NCBI GenBank assembly: GCA_938030835.1
Contig: CALHID010000164.1
Span: forward strand, 1-13,894
Direction: 5' to 3'
DNA from: an uncultured Actinomyces sp.
GTDB lineage: Bacteria > Actinomycetota > Actinomycetes > Actinomycetales > Actinomycetaceae
Length of the DNA: 13,894 bases
In this document: one piece after another, positions 6,485 through 12,861 of the stretch
Numbering within the stretch: position 1 is the stretch's first letter
Layout: the number at the start of each line of letters is the position of its first letter
Translations under genes and position numbers: made by a program
The notes under the pieces: model-generated
Told to the model about the DNA's origin: nothing
The model's database searches: none
What the model saw: the letters and a program-made list of their open reading frames with translations, nothing else

Positions 6485-7162
6485 ATGAAAATCGCTTCCC
6501 TCAAACCCACCCAGTGGTTTCCCGGACAGAAGATATCGGTTAAGCCCCACCTGCGGGGTTGGATTCACCTTGTCGCCGCACCGCTGTCTTTGGCGGCCTC
6601 GATTGTCCTCACCTGCCTTGCGCCCACCGGCGCAACCAAAGGCGGGTCTGCAATCTACCTTGCGGCCTCGCTGATCCTTTTTGGAATCTCTGCGCTCTAC
6701 CACCGCTTTTATTGGTCCCCGCGCTGGGAAGTCGTGTGGAACCGCCTTGACCACTCAAACATCTTCCTTCTGATCGCAGGTACATATACTCCCCTCTCCA
6801 TTGCGATCCTCCCCCACGACCAAGCAGTGACAATCTTGTCCATCGTCTGGGGCGGGGCACTCCTGGGGATTTTGCTCAATCTCTTTTGGCCGACCGCACC
6901 ACGTTGGCTGGCAACACTGATCTACGTTGCTCTGGGATGGGTCGCGGTTTGGTATCTACCGCAGTTTTGGGCCTTGGGTGGCGCTGTGATCGTGTGGCTG
7001 CTTCTTGCAGGCGGAATTCTGTACACAATCGGCGCAGTGGTCTATGCGACGAAGAAACCAGACCTTTCACCACGTTGGTTTGGCTTCCACGAGATCTTCC
7101 ACCTGTGCACCGTGCTCGCGTGGGCATGCCACTGCGTAGCCGTGTATCTCGCTGTCTTGTAA
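6485..7162 (+). CDS. trhA: Hemolysin III / TrhA (PAQR-type) membrane protein
   Basis: This polytopic membrane protein of 225 residues belongs to the hemolysin III branch of the PAQR (progestin/adipoQ receptor) superfamily. In bacteria these proteins are linked to membrane-lipid homeostasis rather than proven haemolysis. Seven hydrophobic segments are visible, roughly at 27-45, 55-72, 90-108, 115-135, 142-158, 163-187 and 205-225. The superfamily metal-site motifs are present: S69-x3-H73 (SALYH), D89 (RLDH) and H202-x3-H206 (FHEIFH). The start follows a good ribosome binding site and a strong palindrome, so regulation by a repressor is plausible. It stands divergent to the cis-prenyltransferase gene; I recall the same pair in mycobacteria (Rv1085c/Rv1086), which suggests a conserved link between them, though its meaning is not known to me. 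Confidence 0.92.
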   Translation: MKIASLKPTQWFPGQKISVKPHLRGWIHLVAAPLSLAASIVLTCLAPTGATKGGSAIYLAASLILFGISALYHRFYWSPRWEVVWNRLDHSNIFLLIAGTYTPLSIAILPHDQAVTILSIVWGGALLGILLNLFWPTAPRWLATLIYVALGWVAVWYLPQFWALGGAVIVWLLLAGGILYTIGAVVYATKKPDLSPRWFGFHEIFHLCTVLAWACHCVAVYLAVL

Positions 7163-7212
7163 TTCTTTTTCCACAGATAGCGCAAATGCGCCCGCACCGC
7201 CCTTAAGGCTGG

Positions 7213-7218
7213 TAGGCT
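7213..7218 (+). promoter_or_regulatory. Possible -10 box for greA
   Basis: TAGGCT in the 117-bp gap between trhA and greA has the TAnnnT form common in actinobacterial promoters. A matching -35 is not seen, so this is tentative. It would give an untranslated leader of about 55 bases. Confidence 0.3.
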
Positions 7219-7279
7219 GTCAAATCTGTAGAGTCAAAGAACACGTCGATACTCATCGACACATGTCGGAGGCAAAGTA

Positions 7280-7759
7280 ATGGCTGATACCCAGTGGCTG
7301 ACCCAAGCCCAGTATGACAAGCTCCAGGCGGAGCTGACGGAGCGCGTCGAGGTACGCCGCCCCGAAATTGCGCGTCTCATTGACGCCGCGCGCCAAGAAG
7401 GCGATCTGCGCGAGAACGGCGGTTACCACGCTGCGCGCAACGAACAGTCCTTGAACGAAACTCGCATTCAGAGCTTGGAAGAGATGCTGCGTAATGCGCA
7501 GGTCGGCGAAACTCCCGCCGATGACGGCGTTGTTGAACCCGGAATGGTTGTCACCGCCATGGTTGCCGGCCGTGAGCAGAAGTTCCTTCTGGGCTCACGT
7601 GACGCCGGCGGCGACCTGGGTGTGCAGGTCTTCTCCGCGCAGGCTCCGCTGGGCGCTGCAGTCATCGGACACCGCAAGGGTGACACCCTGACCTACGAGG
7701 CCCCCAACGGCCGCGAGATCACCGTTGAAATCTTGGACGCGAAGCCTTTCGTCGGCTGA
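7280..7759 (+). CDS. greA: Transcription elongation factor GreA
   Basis: GreA enters the secondary channel of RNA polymerase and stimulates cleavage of backtracked RNA so that stalled complexes resume. The 159 residues match the family. The N-terminal coiled coil covers about 8-75, with the acidic tip GDLRENGGYHAARNEQ at 41-56; D42 and E45 are the residues that coordinate the catalytic Mg2+. The C-terminal FKBP-like globular domain follows from about 82, with LGAAVIGHRKGDTLTYEAPNG near 124-144 as its conserved stretch. The GGYHAA tip variant is the usual actinobacterial form. ATG 7280 is fixed by CGGAGG seven bases upstream. The gene is monocistronic in appearance and ends 14 bp before a strong terminator. 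Confidence 0.97.
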   Translation: MADTQWLTQAQYDKLQAELTERVEVRRPEIARLIDAARQEGDLRENGGYHAARNEQSLNETRIQSLEEMLRNAQVGETPADDGVVEPGMVVTAMVAGREQKFLLGSRDAGGDLGVQVFSAQAPLGAAVIGHRKGDTLTYEAPNGREITVEILDAKPFVG

Positions 7760-7773
7760 GTAAACCCAAACGC

Positions 7774-7817
7774 ACTGTGGGGGCTCCAGAGTTCAACTCT
7801 GGAGCCCCCACAGTTTT
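7774..7817. terminator. Strong intrinsic terminator after greA
   Basis: An almost perfect 19-bp stem (7774-7792 with 7796-7814) with a three-base TCA loop is followed by TTTT (7814-7817). It begins 15 bp after the greA stop. On the opposite strand it also stands after the AI-2E-family gene stop and may serve both convergent units. Confidence 0.92.
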
Positions 7818-7863
7818 ACGCATTCAGTTTCAGAATAACGCGCTCCCGCAAGGTTTTATCGCG

Positions 7864-9393
7864 CTATTCGTTCTCTTCTTCATGCGTCTGAGAGCTCTCT
7901 GCGATTTCTTCGGCGACACGCGTCCCTACAGTATCGCCCGGCTCTGCACTTCCGGCAGTAACCAAACGTTCGCTTAGCTCTTCATCCACGGCATAGGTGT
8001 GTGCATCAACTGCATCCCCTGCAAGGAGCGGAAGATCTTCCCCATAGGAATGAGCGATCATCGCATCAAGGGTTCCGGGAGCACCTCCGGGACGATCAAT
8101 CTTCGTCGCCAATGATGGCTCAGGATCATGGCCATGCAGGTACAGGACCACGGAATTAATGAAGGCGATAACAGGAATGCAGAAGATTGCACCGGTGATT
8201 CCGGCAACCATCGATCCCGCTGTCACACCGAGCAAAACAACCAAGGGGTGCAAGGACACTGCGTTGGACATGAGAAGAGGCTGCAGCAGATTCCCTTCGA
8301 CTTGCTGGACGACCAAAATAATCACCAGCATGATCAAACCAACGGTAAATCCTTGATCAACCACCGCGACAAGGACAGCGATAATTCCTGAGAACAGCGA
8401 ACCAAGAATCGGGATAAAAGACCCGAAGAAAACCAAAACGACAATCGGGATGACCAAGGGGACACCGAGGAAGTAGGCACCGATGCCGATACTCAAAGCA
8501 TCAATCGCGGCAACCTGCATCTGTCCAACCACGTAGCCACCCATCGAGGCCCAACCGCGGATTGCGGCCTCGTGAACGGGTTCGCGCGCCCCCTTGGGAA
8601 GCAGACGAACGCACCAGACCCAGATCTCACGCCCGTCCTTGAGGAAGAAGAACAGACAGAAGAGCGCAATCACCGAGCCGGTGGCCAATGAAATTGCAGA
8701 AGAGGTGGCGTTAAAGGCACCAAAGACCAAAGTCTGGGCATGGGATTGAACCCAGGTAACAACCTCAGATTGGAGATTTTGAAGGTGGGAATCGATAGTT
8801 GAGGTATCAAGCCCCATAGGGTTGGTTCGCAGCCAAGTTAAAAGCGCGGATACGCCTTCATTCGCGCGCGTCAACAGCGATGGAACCTGGTTCAAAATCT
8901 GAGCGCCAGCCGTCGACAGTGCCGCCCCAACAACGAGCAATGTCGCAAGTAGGCCGCTGAGAGCGGCCAGAGCCTGCGGGAAATGCAGCTTTCGGTGTAG
9001 CCATGACACCAAAGGACTCAAGAAGACTGCCAAGAGCATGGCAACGGCGACGGGGACAACAATTCCATAGACAAAGGTCATCCCAAATACCAGCAGCCCA
9101 ACAGCAGCAGCAACGATAATCGCCCGCCATGCAACCGCGGCACCCACGCGCAAAGACCAAGGAACAGCCTCGGCAGCATCACGAGGCGAAGTGTCACTGG
9201 TAGAAGAAACCGGGGCCTTCTCAGTGGCCGAGGACTGAACTGCGCGCCGCTGATCGCTTACGCGGCGTCGCAGCCCATCCAAGGATTTAAATAGCGACGA
9301 GGCAAGGCCTGAGCTTCCCGCATTTTCCTCAGCAGATCCTCGATCCGGGTGTTGGGAAGAACTGTGAGTACGCGGTGTTTCGTTCTCGCTCAT
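7864..9393 (-). CDS. AI-2E family transporter (PerM/YdiK-like)
   Basis: This is a membrane permease of the AI-2 exporter superfamily; members move small molecules or ions (autoinducer-2, Na+/H+), but the substrate of this one cannot be told. The protein has 509 residues, long for the family because of polar, probably disordered tails: about 80 residues at the N-terminus (Ser-rich) and about 85 at the C-terminus (acidic, ending EEENE). The core has hydrophobic segments near 88-105, 107-128, 140-165, 230-252, 288-310, 312-342, 350-364 and 384-418. Typical motifs are the long amphipathic region after the third helix (about 165-230), LFFFLKDG at 247-254, GSFIPILGS at 324-332 and QQVEGNLLQPLLM at 363-375. 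A TTA codon encodes L185. It starts 25 bp after the FKBP stop, with AAGGCAAGG upstream, so a two-gene operon is likely. Confidence 0.9.
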   Translation of the reverse strand: MSENETPRTHSSSQHPDRGSAEENAGSSGLASSLFKSLDGLRRRVSDQRRAVQSSATEKAPVSSTSDTSPRDAAEAVPWSLRVGAAVAWRAIIVAAAVGLLVFGMTFVYGIVVPVAVAMLLAVFLSPLVSWLHRKLHFPQALAALSGLLATLLVVGAALSTAGAQILNQVPSLLTRANEGVSALLTWLRTNPMGLDTSTIDSHLQNLQSEVVTWVQSHAQTLVFGAFNATSSAISLATGSVIALFCLFFFLKDGREIWVWCVRLLPKGAREPVHEAAIRGWASMGGYVVGQMQVAAIDALSIGIGAYFLGVPLVIPIVVLVFFGSFIPILGSLFSGIIAVLVAVVDQGFTVGLIMLVIILVVQQVEGNLLQPLLMSNAVSLHPLVVLLGVTAGSMVAGITGAIFCIPVIAFINSVVLYLHGHDPEPSLATKIDRPGGAPGTLDAMIAHSYGEDLPLLAGDAVDAHTYAVDEELSERLVTAGSAEPGDTVGTRVAEEIAESSQTHEEENE

Positions 9394-9418
9394 ACCTTGC
9401 CTTGTCTATCGTTCACAA

Positions 9419-9817
9419 TCAGGAGACACCGAGGATGTCGGTGACAAAGACTAGCGTATCGCCGCCACGGATTCCCGCCTGGGGAACACCACGGGAACCG
9501 TAGCCATAATCAGAAGGAATCGACAGCAGGACGCGAGATCCGACGCGCTGCCCGATCAAACCTTCATCCCAGCCGCGGATGACCATGCCGACGCCGATCT
9601 GGAAGCTCAGGGGTGCGCCGCGATCATAGGAATTATCGAAAACATTGCCATCCCATACCTGCCCCAGGTAATGGCAGTGGATCGTGTCGCCGGGTTCAAC
9701 AACCTGGCCATCGCCCTCGTGAAGAACCTCAACCAGCAGTTCGTCGCTGGGGGTCGAATCGGTAAATTCCAGAGTGGGCTTGCGGCCGAATTCGCCGCTG
9801 ACGTTCACGTTTTCCAT
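9419..9817 (-). CDS. FKBP-type peptidyl-prolyl cis-trans isomerase
   Basis: This single-domain FKBP accelerates proline isomerisation during protein folding. There is no signal peptide or lipobox, so it is cytoplasmic. The 132 residues hold a short N-terminal extension (1-30), then the FKBP core: HYLGQVWDG at 49-57, VFDNSYDRG at 59-67, MVIRGWDEGLIGQRVGSR at 78-95, PSDYGYG at 101-107, and the last strand TLVFVTDILGV. The active-site aromatic set is complete (Y50, F60, D61, V79, I80, W83, Y104, F124). The start at ATG 9817 is fixed by AAGGAGG four or five bases upstream; the frame extends to a TTG at 9880 but that extension looks non-coding. The AI-2E-family gene follows directly. A function for the pair is not evident. 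Confidence 0.94.
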   Translation of the reverse strand: MENVNVSGEFGRKPTLEFTDSTPSDELLVEVLHEGDGQVVEPGDTIHCHYLGQVWDGNVFDNSYDRGAPLSFQIGVGMVIRGWDEGLIGQRVGSRVLLSIPSDYGYGSRGVPQAGIRGGDTLVFVTDILGVS

Positions 9818-10017
9818 GGTTCCTCCTTGGGGAATCACAGTGGGGAAAAATGGTGACGCTCTAGTTAAACATTCCCACAACCCAGGCGCGCGAGATAGGA
9901 CACGCGTTCCCTAAATTGCACAAATGTCCCCAGCGGTCAACCCACCTTCGCTGGAGAGACAGGAATATTCATACTTGAACAACTCTTCGGTGAACGGCGG
10001 AAATAGGCTGCGCATAG
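9818..10017. other. Non-coding gap between FKBP gene and downstream operon end
   Basis: This stretch holds the ribosome binding site and presumably the promoter of the FKBP gene. I find no convincing -35/-10 pair. CCAGCG (9930-9935) and CGCTGG (9949-9954) form a short inverted repeat with a 13-base loop. No plausible gene is visible in it. Confidence 0.4.
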
Positions 10018-10053
10018 GAAAGGAGCCACCTCTATTTGGAAGCGGCCCCTTTC
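10018..10053 (-). terminator. Probable terminator of the ppx-tRNA-Bax inhibitor unit
   Basis: On the minus strand GAAAGGGGCC pairs with GGCTCCTTTC (ten pairs including one G-U) around a 16-base loop, starting 29 bp after the Bax inhibitor gene stop. No real U-run follows, so efficiency is uncertain. Confidence 0.5.
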
Positions 10054-10082
10054 AAACGTCGAACGTTAAACGTCAAACAAGC

Positions 10083-11045
10083 TTATCGACGATTCAGAAT
10101 TGCCAGGATGCGCAGAATCTCCATGTACATCCAGACAACCGTGACCATGATGCCGAAGGCGCAGTACCATGCGAACTTTGCGGGAGCGCCTCGTTCAACG
10201 CCCTGCTTCACGGTATCGAAATCACTAATGAGGCTCATCGCCGCAAGGAAAACAGCAACCACCGAGACAACAATTCCCAGCGGAATACCCATGATGTACA
10301 TCGAATCAATGGGCGCCATCAAGCCAAAGGCAACCAGCACTGCATTCGCAAGGCGTGTGATCAGTAGGCCAAAGATTCCAATGAGCGTGAACTTCATGAG
10401 CTTGGGCGAGTTGCGGACCTTGCCCGAGGCGAAGAGCACCAGCGTCAGGCCGGTAACCACAACGGTTGCGATAAATGCCTGCGCGACAATACCCGGGTAT
10501 TCCATTTCCATGACGGCCGAAACAGCACCCAGCGTGAGTCCTTCAGCAAAGGCGTACGCAATGATCAGTGCGGGACGGATCGTCTTGGAGAAGCTATTGA
10601 CCATAGCAAGAATGAAGGCAAGCACGCCGCCAACAAGAGCAAGACCGAGTCCCAGAAGAGGGGTTGTCAGCGTCAGAATCCATGCCGGGGCCGCGCCCAA
10701 AAGCAGGACCAGGAAGGTAATGCCCGTCTTGATCAGCGCATCATCGTAAGTCATACGACCGCGGTCAACAGCATCTGCAGAGGGCGCCTGGTATGCGGCT
10801 TGCATATCGGCGTAGGCCGAAGGATCAACCGCGGGGGCTCCACTTGATGCACCGTAGGGGTTCTGCGCAGGAGTTTGCGCCGAGGCCTGTTGCTGCGCAT
10901 AGGGGTAGCGCTGCGGGTCCAGCACGGTGGTTCCAGAAGGCTGAGCATTCGTTGGCTGATAGCCGGGCATTGCGGGGTGGCCAGCGGGAGTTGAATCAGC
11001 GCGCGACCAATCGCGCTCCATCTTTGAGAACACGGGGTTTGACAT
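10083..11045 (-). CDS. Bax inhibitor-1/YccA-family membrane protein
   Basis: This protein belongs to the bacterial YccA/Bax inhibitor-1-like superfamily (TMBIM), actinobacterial subtype. Some members are pH-gated calcium leak channels, others modulate FtsH proteolysis; which applies here is unknown. It has 320 residues. Residues 1-95 are polar, rich in Gln, Ala, Pro, Ser and Tyr, and probably disordered in the cytoplasm. Seven hydrophobic segments follow, about 107-125, 127-150, 157-178, 187-206, 219-241, 250-272 and 292-316. Family marks are RPALIIAYAFAEG (157-169) and the C-terminal DFDTVKQGVERGAPAKFAWY (275-294), whose paired Asp correspond to the pH-sensing region. ATG 11045 is preceded by AAAGGA at seven bases. 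The open frame continues upstream through the tRNA gene, but that part is not protein coding. The gene starts 36 bp after the tRNA on the same strand. Confidence 0.9.
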   Translation of the reverse strand: MSNPVFSKMERDWSRADSTPAGHPAMPGYQPTNAQPSGTTVLDPQRYPYAQQQASAQTPAQNPYGASSGAPAVDPSAYADMQAAYQAPSADAVDRGRMTYDDALIKTGITFLVLLLGAAPAWILTLTTPLLGLGLALVGGVLAFILAMVNSFSKTIRPALIIAYAFAEGLTLGAVSAVMEMEYPGIVAQAFIATVVVTGLTLVLFASGKVRNSPKLMKFTLIGIFGLLITRLANAVLVAFGLMAPIDSMYIMGIPLGIVVSVVAVFLAAMSLISDFDTVKQGVERGAPAKFAWYCAFGIMVTVVWMYMEILRILAILNRR

Positions 11046-11081
11046 GTCAGTTTCCTTTCCCTCGGTTCCTGTTCTAATGAG

Positions 11082-11155
11082 TACCCCCAGTCGGACTCGA
11101 ACCGACAACACACCGATTTTAAGTCGGTTGCCTCTGCCAATTGGGCTATGGGGGC
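11082..11155 (-). tRNA. tRNA-Leu(UAA)-like, with a short variable loop
   Basis: A cloverleaf folds on the minus strand. The acceptor stem is GCCCCCA with TGGGGGT, so the end pair is G1-U72. The D arm is GCC...GGC with loop CAATTGGCAGA; the three-pair D stem and GGNAGA pattern are those of leucine tRNAs. The anticodon stem is ACCGA/TCGGT with loop CTTAAAA, giving anticodon UAA for codon UUA. The T arm is GTCGG-TTCGAGT-CCGAC. The discriminator is A73, as in leucine tRNAs. The variable region is only GTGTT, whereas bacterial tRNA-Leu normally has a long variable arm. CCA is not encoded. It lies 8 bp after the ppx stop and 36 bp before the Bax inhibitor start, so it is probably cut from their common transcript. 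The tRNA call is firm; its charging with leucine is inferred from anticodon, D arm and A73. Confidence 0.9.
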
Positions 11156-11163
11156 ACAGCCCA

Positions 11164-12144
11164 CTATCGATGATTGAGCATCGAAAGTGCGATACCGTCA
11201 AGGATATCGTGTTCTGAGACCAATGCGCCCGCGATTTCGTGTCCGCTACTCTCACAGCGAAGAGTCACTCGATCCATAACACGCTTCCAGATGAGTGCTC
11301 CACCTGCAATAACGTCAGCGCGCCCCTCAGGCATAAAGCCCAGAGCTGCCTTCACAGCAAGAGGTTGTTCAAGCATAAAACGCACAGAAGAGTCAGTGGC
11401 CTCGTGGCTCAAGAAAGCGCCATCGATCTTCTCAGGCTGGTAGGAACTCAAACCCAAGGCGTGAGCAGCAATCGTCGTGATGGTGCCAGCGACACCAACA
11501 ACGGCGCGGACAGAGGAAAAATCAACGACCTCCTCGGCCTCGTCAAGGCGGGCGTCGATCCACTCACTTGCCTGCGCCTGCACCCCATCGGGAATCGGCT
11601 GGTCGCTAGCGCAAGAAGCAAAGAACTTCTCCGTCACGCGGACTGAACCCATATCTGCGGAATAGGCCTCGGCAACTCCCTTTCCCAGAGTTCCCACGAC
11701 CATTTCGGTCGACCCTCCCCCGATATCAACGACAAGCACCTTGCCGCGTTCTTGGCCAACCACGCCGCTGGCTGCACCAGCAAAGGAGAGCGCGGCTTCC
11801 TCGGTTCCGGGAACGACCTCGGGATAAACGCCCAGGATCTCCTTTACAGGTTCAATGAATTCATCGCGGTTTTCTGCATCACGCATTGCAGAGGTTGCGA
11901 CAAAACGAATCTCTTCGGCTTCCAGATTGTCAATCATGCGCTTGTACTCACGCACTGCGGCCAGTGTCCGCTCGATCGCCTCGGGAGCCAGTCGTCCCGT
12001 ACGATCAACGCCCTGACCAAGGCGAACAATGCGCATCTGGCGCGTCAGATCGTTGAGCGCAATGGCGCCACCCTTGAGCACACCATCGGCCACTAGAAGT
12101 CGAATTGAGTTTGTTCCACAGTCAATTGCCGCTACCCGCGTCAT
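11164..12144 (-). CDS. ppx: Ppx/GppA family exopolyphosphatase / pppGpp phosphohydrolase
   Basis: A cytoplasmic enzyme of the ASKHA fold that removes terminal phosphate from polyphosphate and/or pppGpp. The 326 residues comprise only the two N-terminal actin-like domains; the C-terminal HD-like domain of the E. coli Ppx/GppA is absent, as in the short mycobacterial forms. Motifs are AAIDCGTNSIRLLVAD (5-20), the first phosphate loop; ATSAMRDAENRDEF (83-96); PGTEEAALSF (112-121), which carries the catalytic Glu; VVDIGGGSTEM (138-148), the second loop; and SADMGSVRVTE (162-172). GVAGTITTIAA follows in the C-terminal part. Whether it prefers polyphosphate or pppGpp cannot be decided from sequence. 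It starts 30 bp after the DUF501 stop and ends 8 bp before the tRNA, so it lies in the middle of an operon-like series. The site before ATG 12144 is weak (AAAGAATGAG). Confidence 0.94.
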   Translation of the reverse strand: MTRVAAIDCGTNSIRLLVADGVLKGGAIALNDLTRQMRIVRLGQGVDRTGRLAPEAIERTLAAVREYKRMIDNLEAEEIRFVATSAMRDAENRDEFIEPVKEILGVYPEVVPGTEEAALSFAGAASGVVGQERGKVLVVDIGGGSTEMVVGTLGKGVAEAYSADMGSVRVTEKFFASCASDQPIPDGVQAQASEWIDARLDEAEEVVDFSSVRAVVGVAGTITTIAAHALGLSSYQPEKIDGAFLSHEATDSSVRFMLEQPLAVKAALGFMPEGRADVIAGGALIWKRVMDRVTLRCESSGHEIAGALVSEHDILDGIALSMLNHR

Positions 12145-12174
12145 GATCTCATTCTTTCTTAGTCGTATTGTCAG

Positions 12175-12696
12175 TCAGCAGGTGCATGCGGCCGGATCCC
12201 ACAGGCCGCGCTCACGCATCATATCCAGCGCGCGATCCCCGATCGGATTCACGCCGCGACCAGCAGCCAAGGCGTGTCCAACCAGTGCGTGCAGGCACTT
12301 GACGCGAGTCGGCATGCCGCCAGCAGAGACCCCATGAATTTCAGGCACGTCAAGCTTCAACTGTGCGCCCAGTTCCTCGCGCGCTGCGATGTAGGCCTGA
12401 TGGGCATGCTGATAGGCCGCACGCAGTTCCTCGTCTTCTGCAAGGTCCTGGTTAAATTCCTCCATCACCTTGGTTGCTTCAAAGGTCGAGCACGCACGAA
12501 CAGCGCCGGGGCTGGTCAGGTAGAAAGTCGTGGGGAAAGGCGTTCCGTCTTCAAGGCGAGGCGCGGTTGCCACAACCGTGGGTTTTCCACACGCGCATCG
12601 GGCTGCAATCCCAACAACGCCGCGCGGAACGCGTCCCAATTGTTCTTCAAGGACCTGAAGATCGGCGTCGCTCGCCGGCGTAATGGCGCTCATCAT
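12175..12696 (-). CDS. DUF501 family protein
   Basis: An actinobacterial protein family of unknown function, nearly always encoded between ftsB and ppx (as Rv1025 in M. tuberculosis, from memory). The 173 residues have recognisable family stretches: LEEQLGRVPRGVVGIAARCACGKP at 16-39 in context, PTTFYLTSP at 55-63, GVSAGGMPTRVKCLHALVGH ending at 141, and GVNPIGDRALD at 148-158. Cys and His are concentrated in those stretches: CxC (34, 36), C134-x-H136 and H141, and a terminal CxC (171, 173), which could bind a metal. This is an inference. The N-terminal start is ATG at 12696 or the adjacent ATG at 12693; AAAGGTGAGG upstream fits the second better. The protein is soluble with no signal sequence. 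An inverted repeat sits immediately upstream, while ppx follows 30 bp downstream. Confidence 0.92.
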   Translation of the reverse strand: MMSAITPASDADLQVLEEQLGRVPRGVVGIAARCACGKPTVVATAPRLEDGTPFPTTFYLTSPGAVRACSTFEATKVMEEFNQDLAEDEELRAAYQHAHQAYIAAREELGAQLKLDVPEIHGVSAGGMPTRVKCLHALVGHALAAGRGVNPIGDRALDMMRERGLWDPAACTC

Positions 12697-12709
12697 TCCT
12701 CACCTTTCG

Positions 12710-12726
12710 AATAAACCCGGTTTATT
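12710..12726. repeat. Perfect AT-rich inverted repeat upstream of DUF501 gene
   Basis: AATAAACC and GGTTTATT face each other around a single C. On the minus strand a TAAAAT hexamer (12729-12724) overlaps it and could serve as a -10 box, but there is no -35 at proper distance. It lies between the ftsB end and the DUF501 ribosome binding site, so it may be an operator or a weak hairpin. Confidence 0.45.
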
Positions 12727-12861
12727 TTACTCGATCGCGGGCATATGACGGGAGTAAGCCCAATGAAAAAGCGACGAAATAGGCTGCTACCTGCACAGTT
12801 CATACGGGATGAATATGCCCACTATGCGAGGCGCACTTTCACGGTCGGCACCGAAGAGGAA

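Noticed and set aside
9818..9880. 21-residue extension of the FKBP protein from a TTG
   Set aside because: AAGGAGG sits directly before ATG 9817 and would otherwise be inside the coding region.
10036..10749. 237-codon plus-strand open frame antisense to the Bax inhibitor gene
   Set aside because: The minus strand codes for a conserved seven-helix protein; the mirror frame has no domain.
11046..11255. 70-residue N-terminal extension of the Bax inhibitor frame
   Set aside because: It runs through the tRNA gene and into the end of ppx; a good ribosome binding site exists at the ATG 11045.
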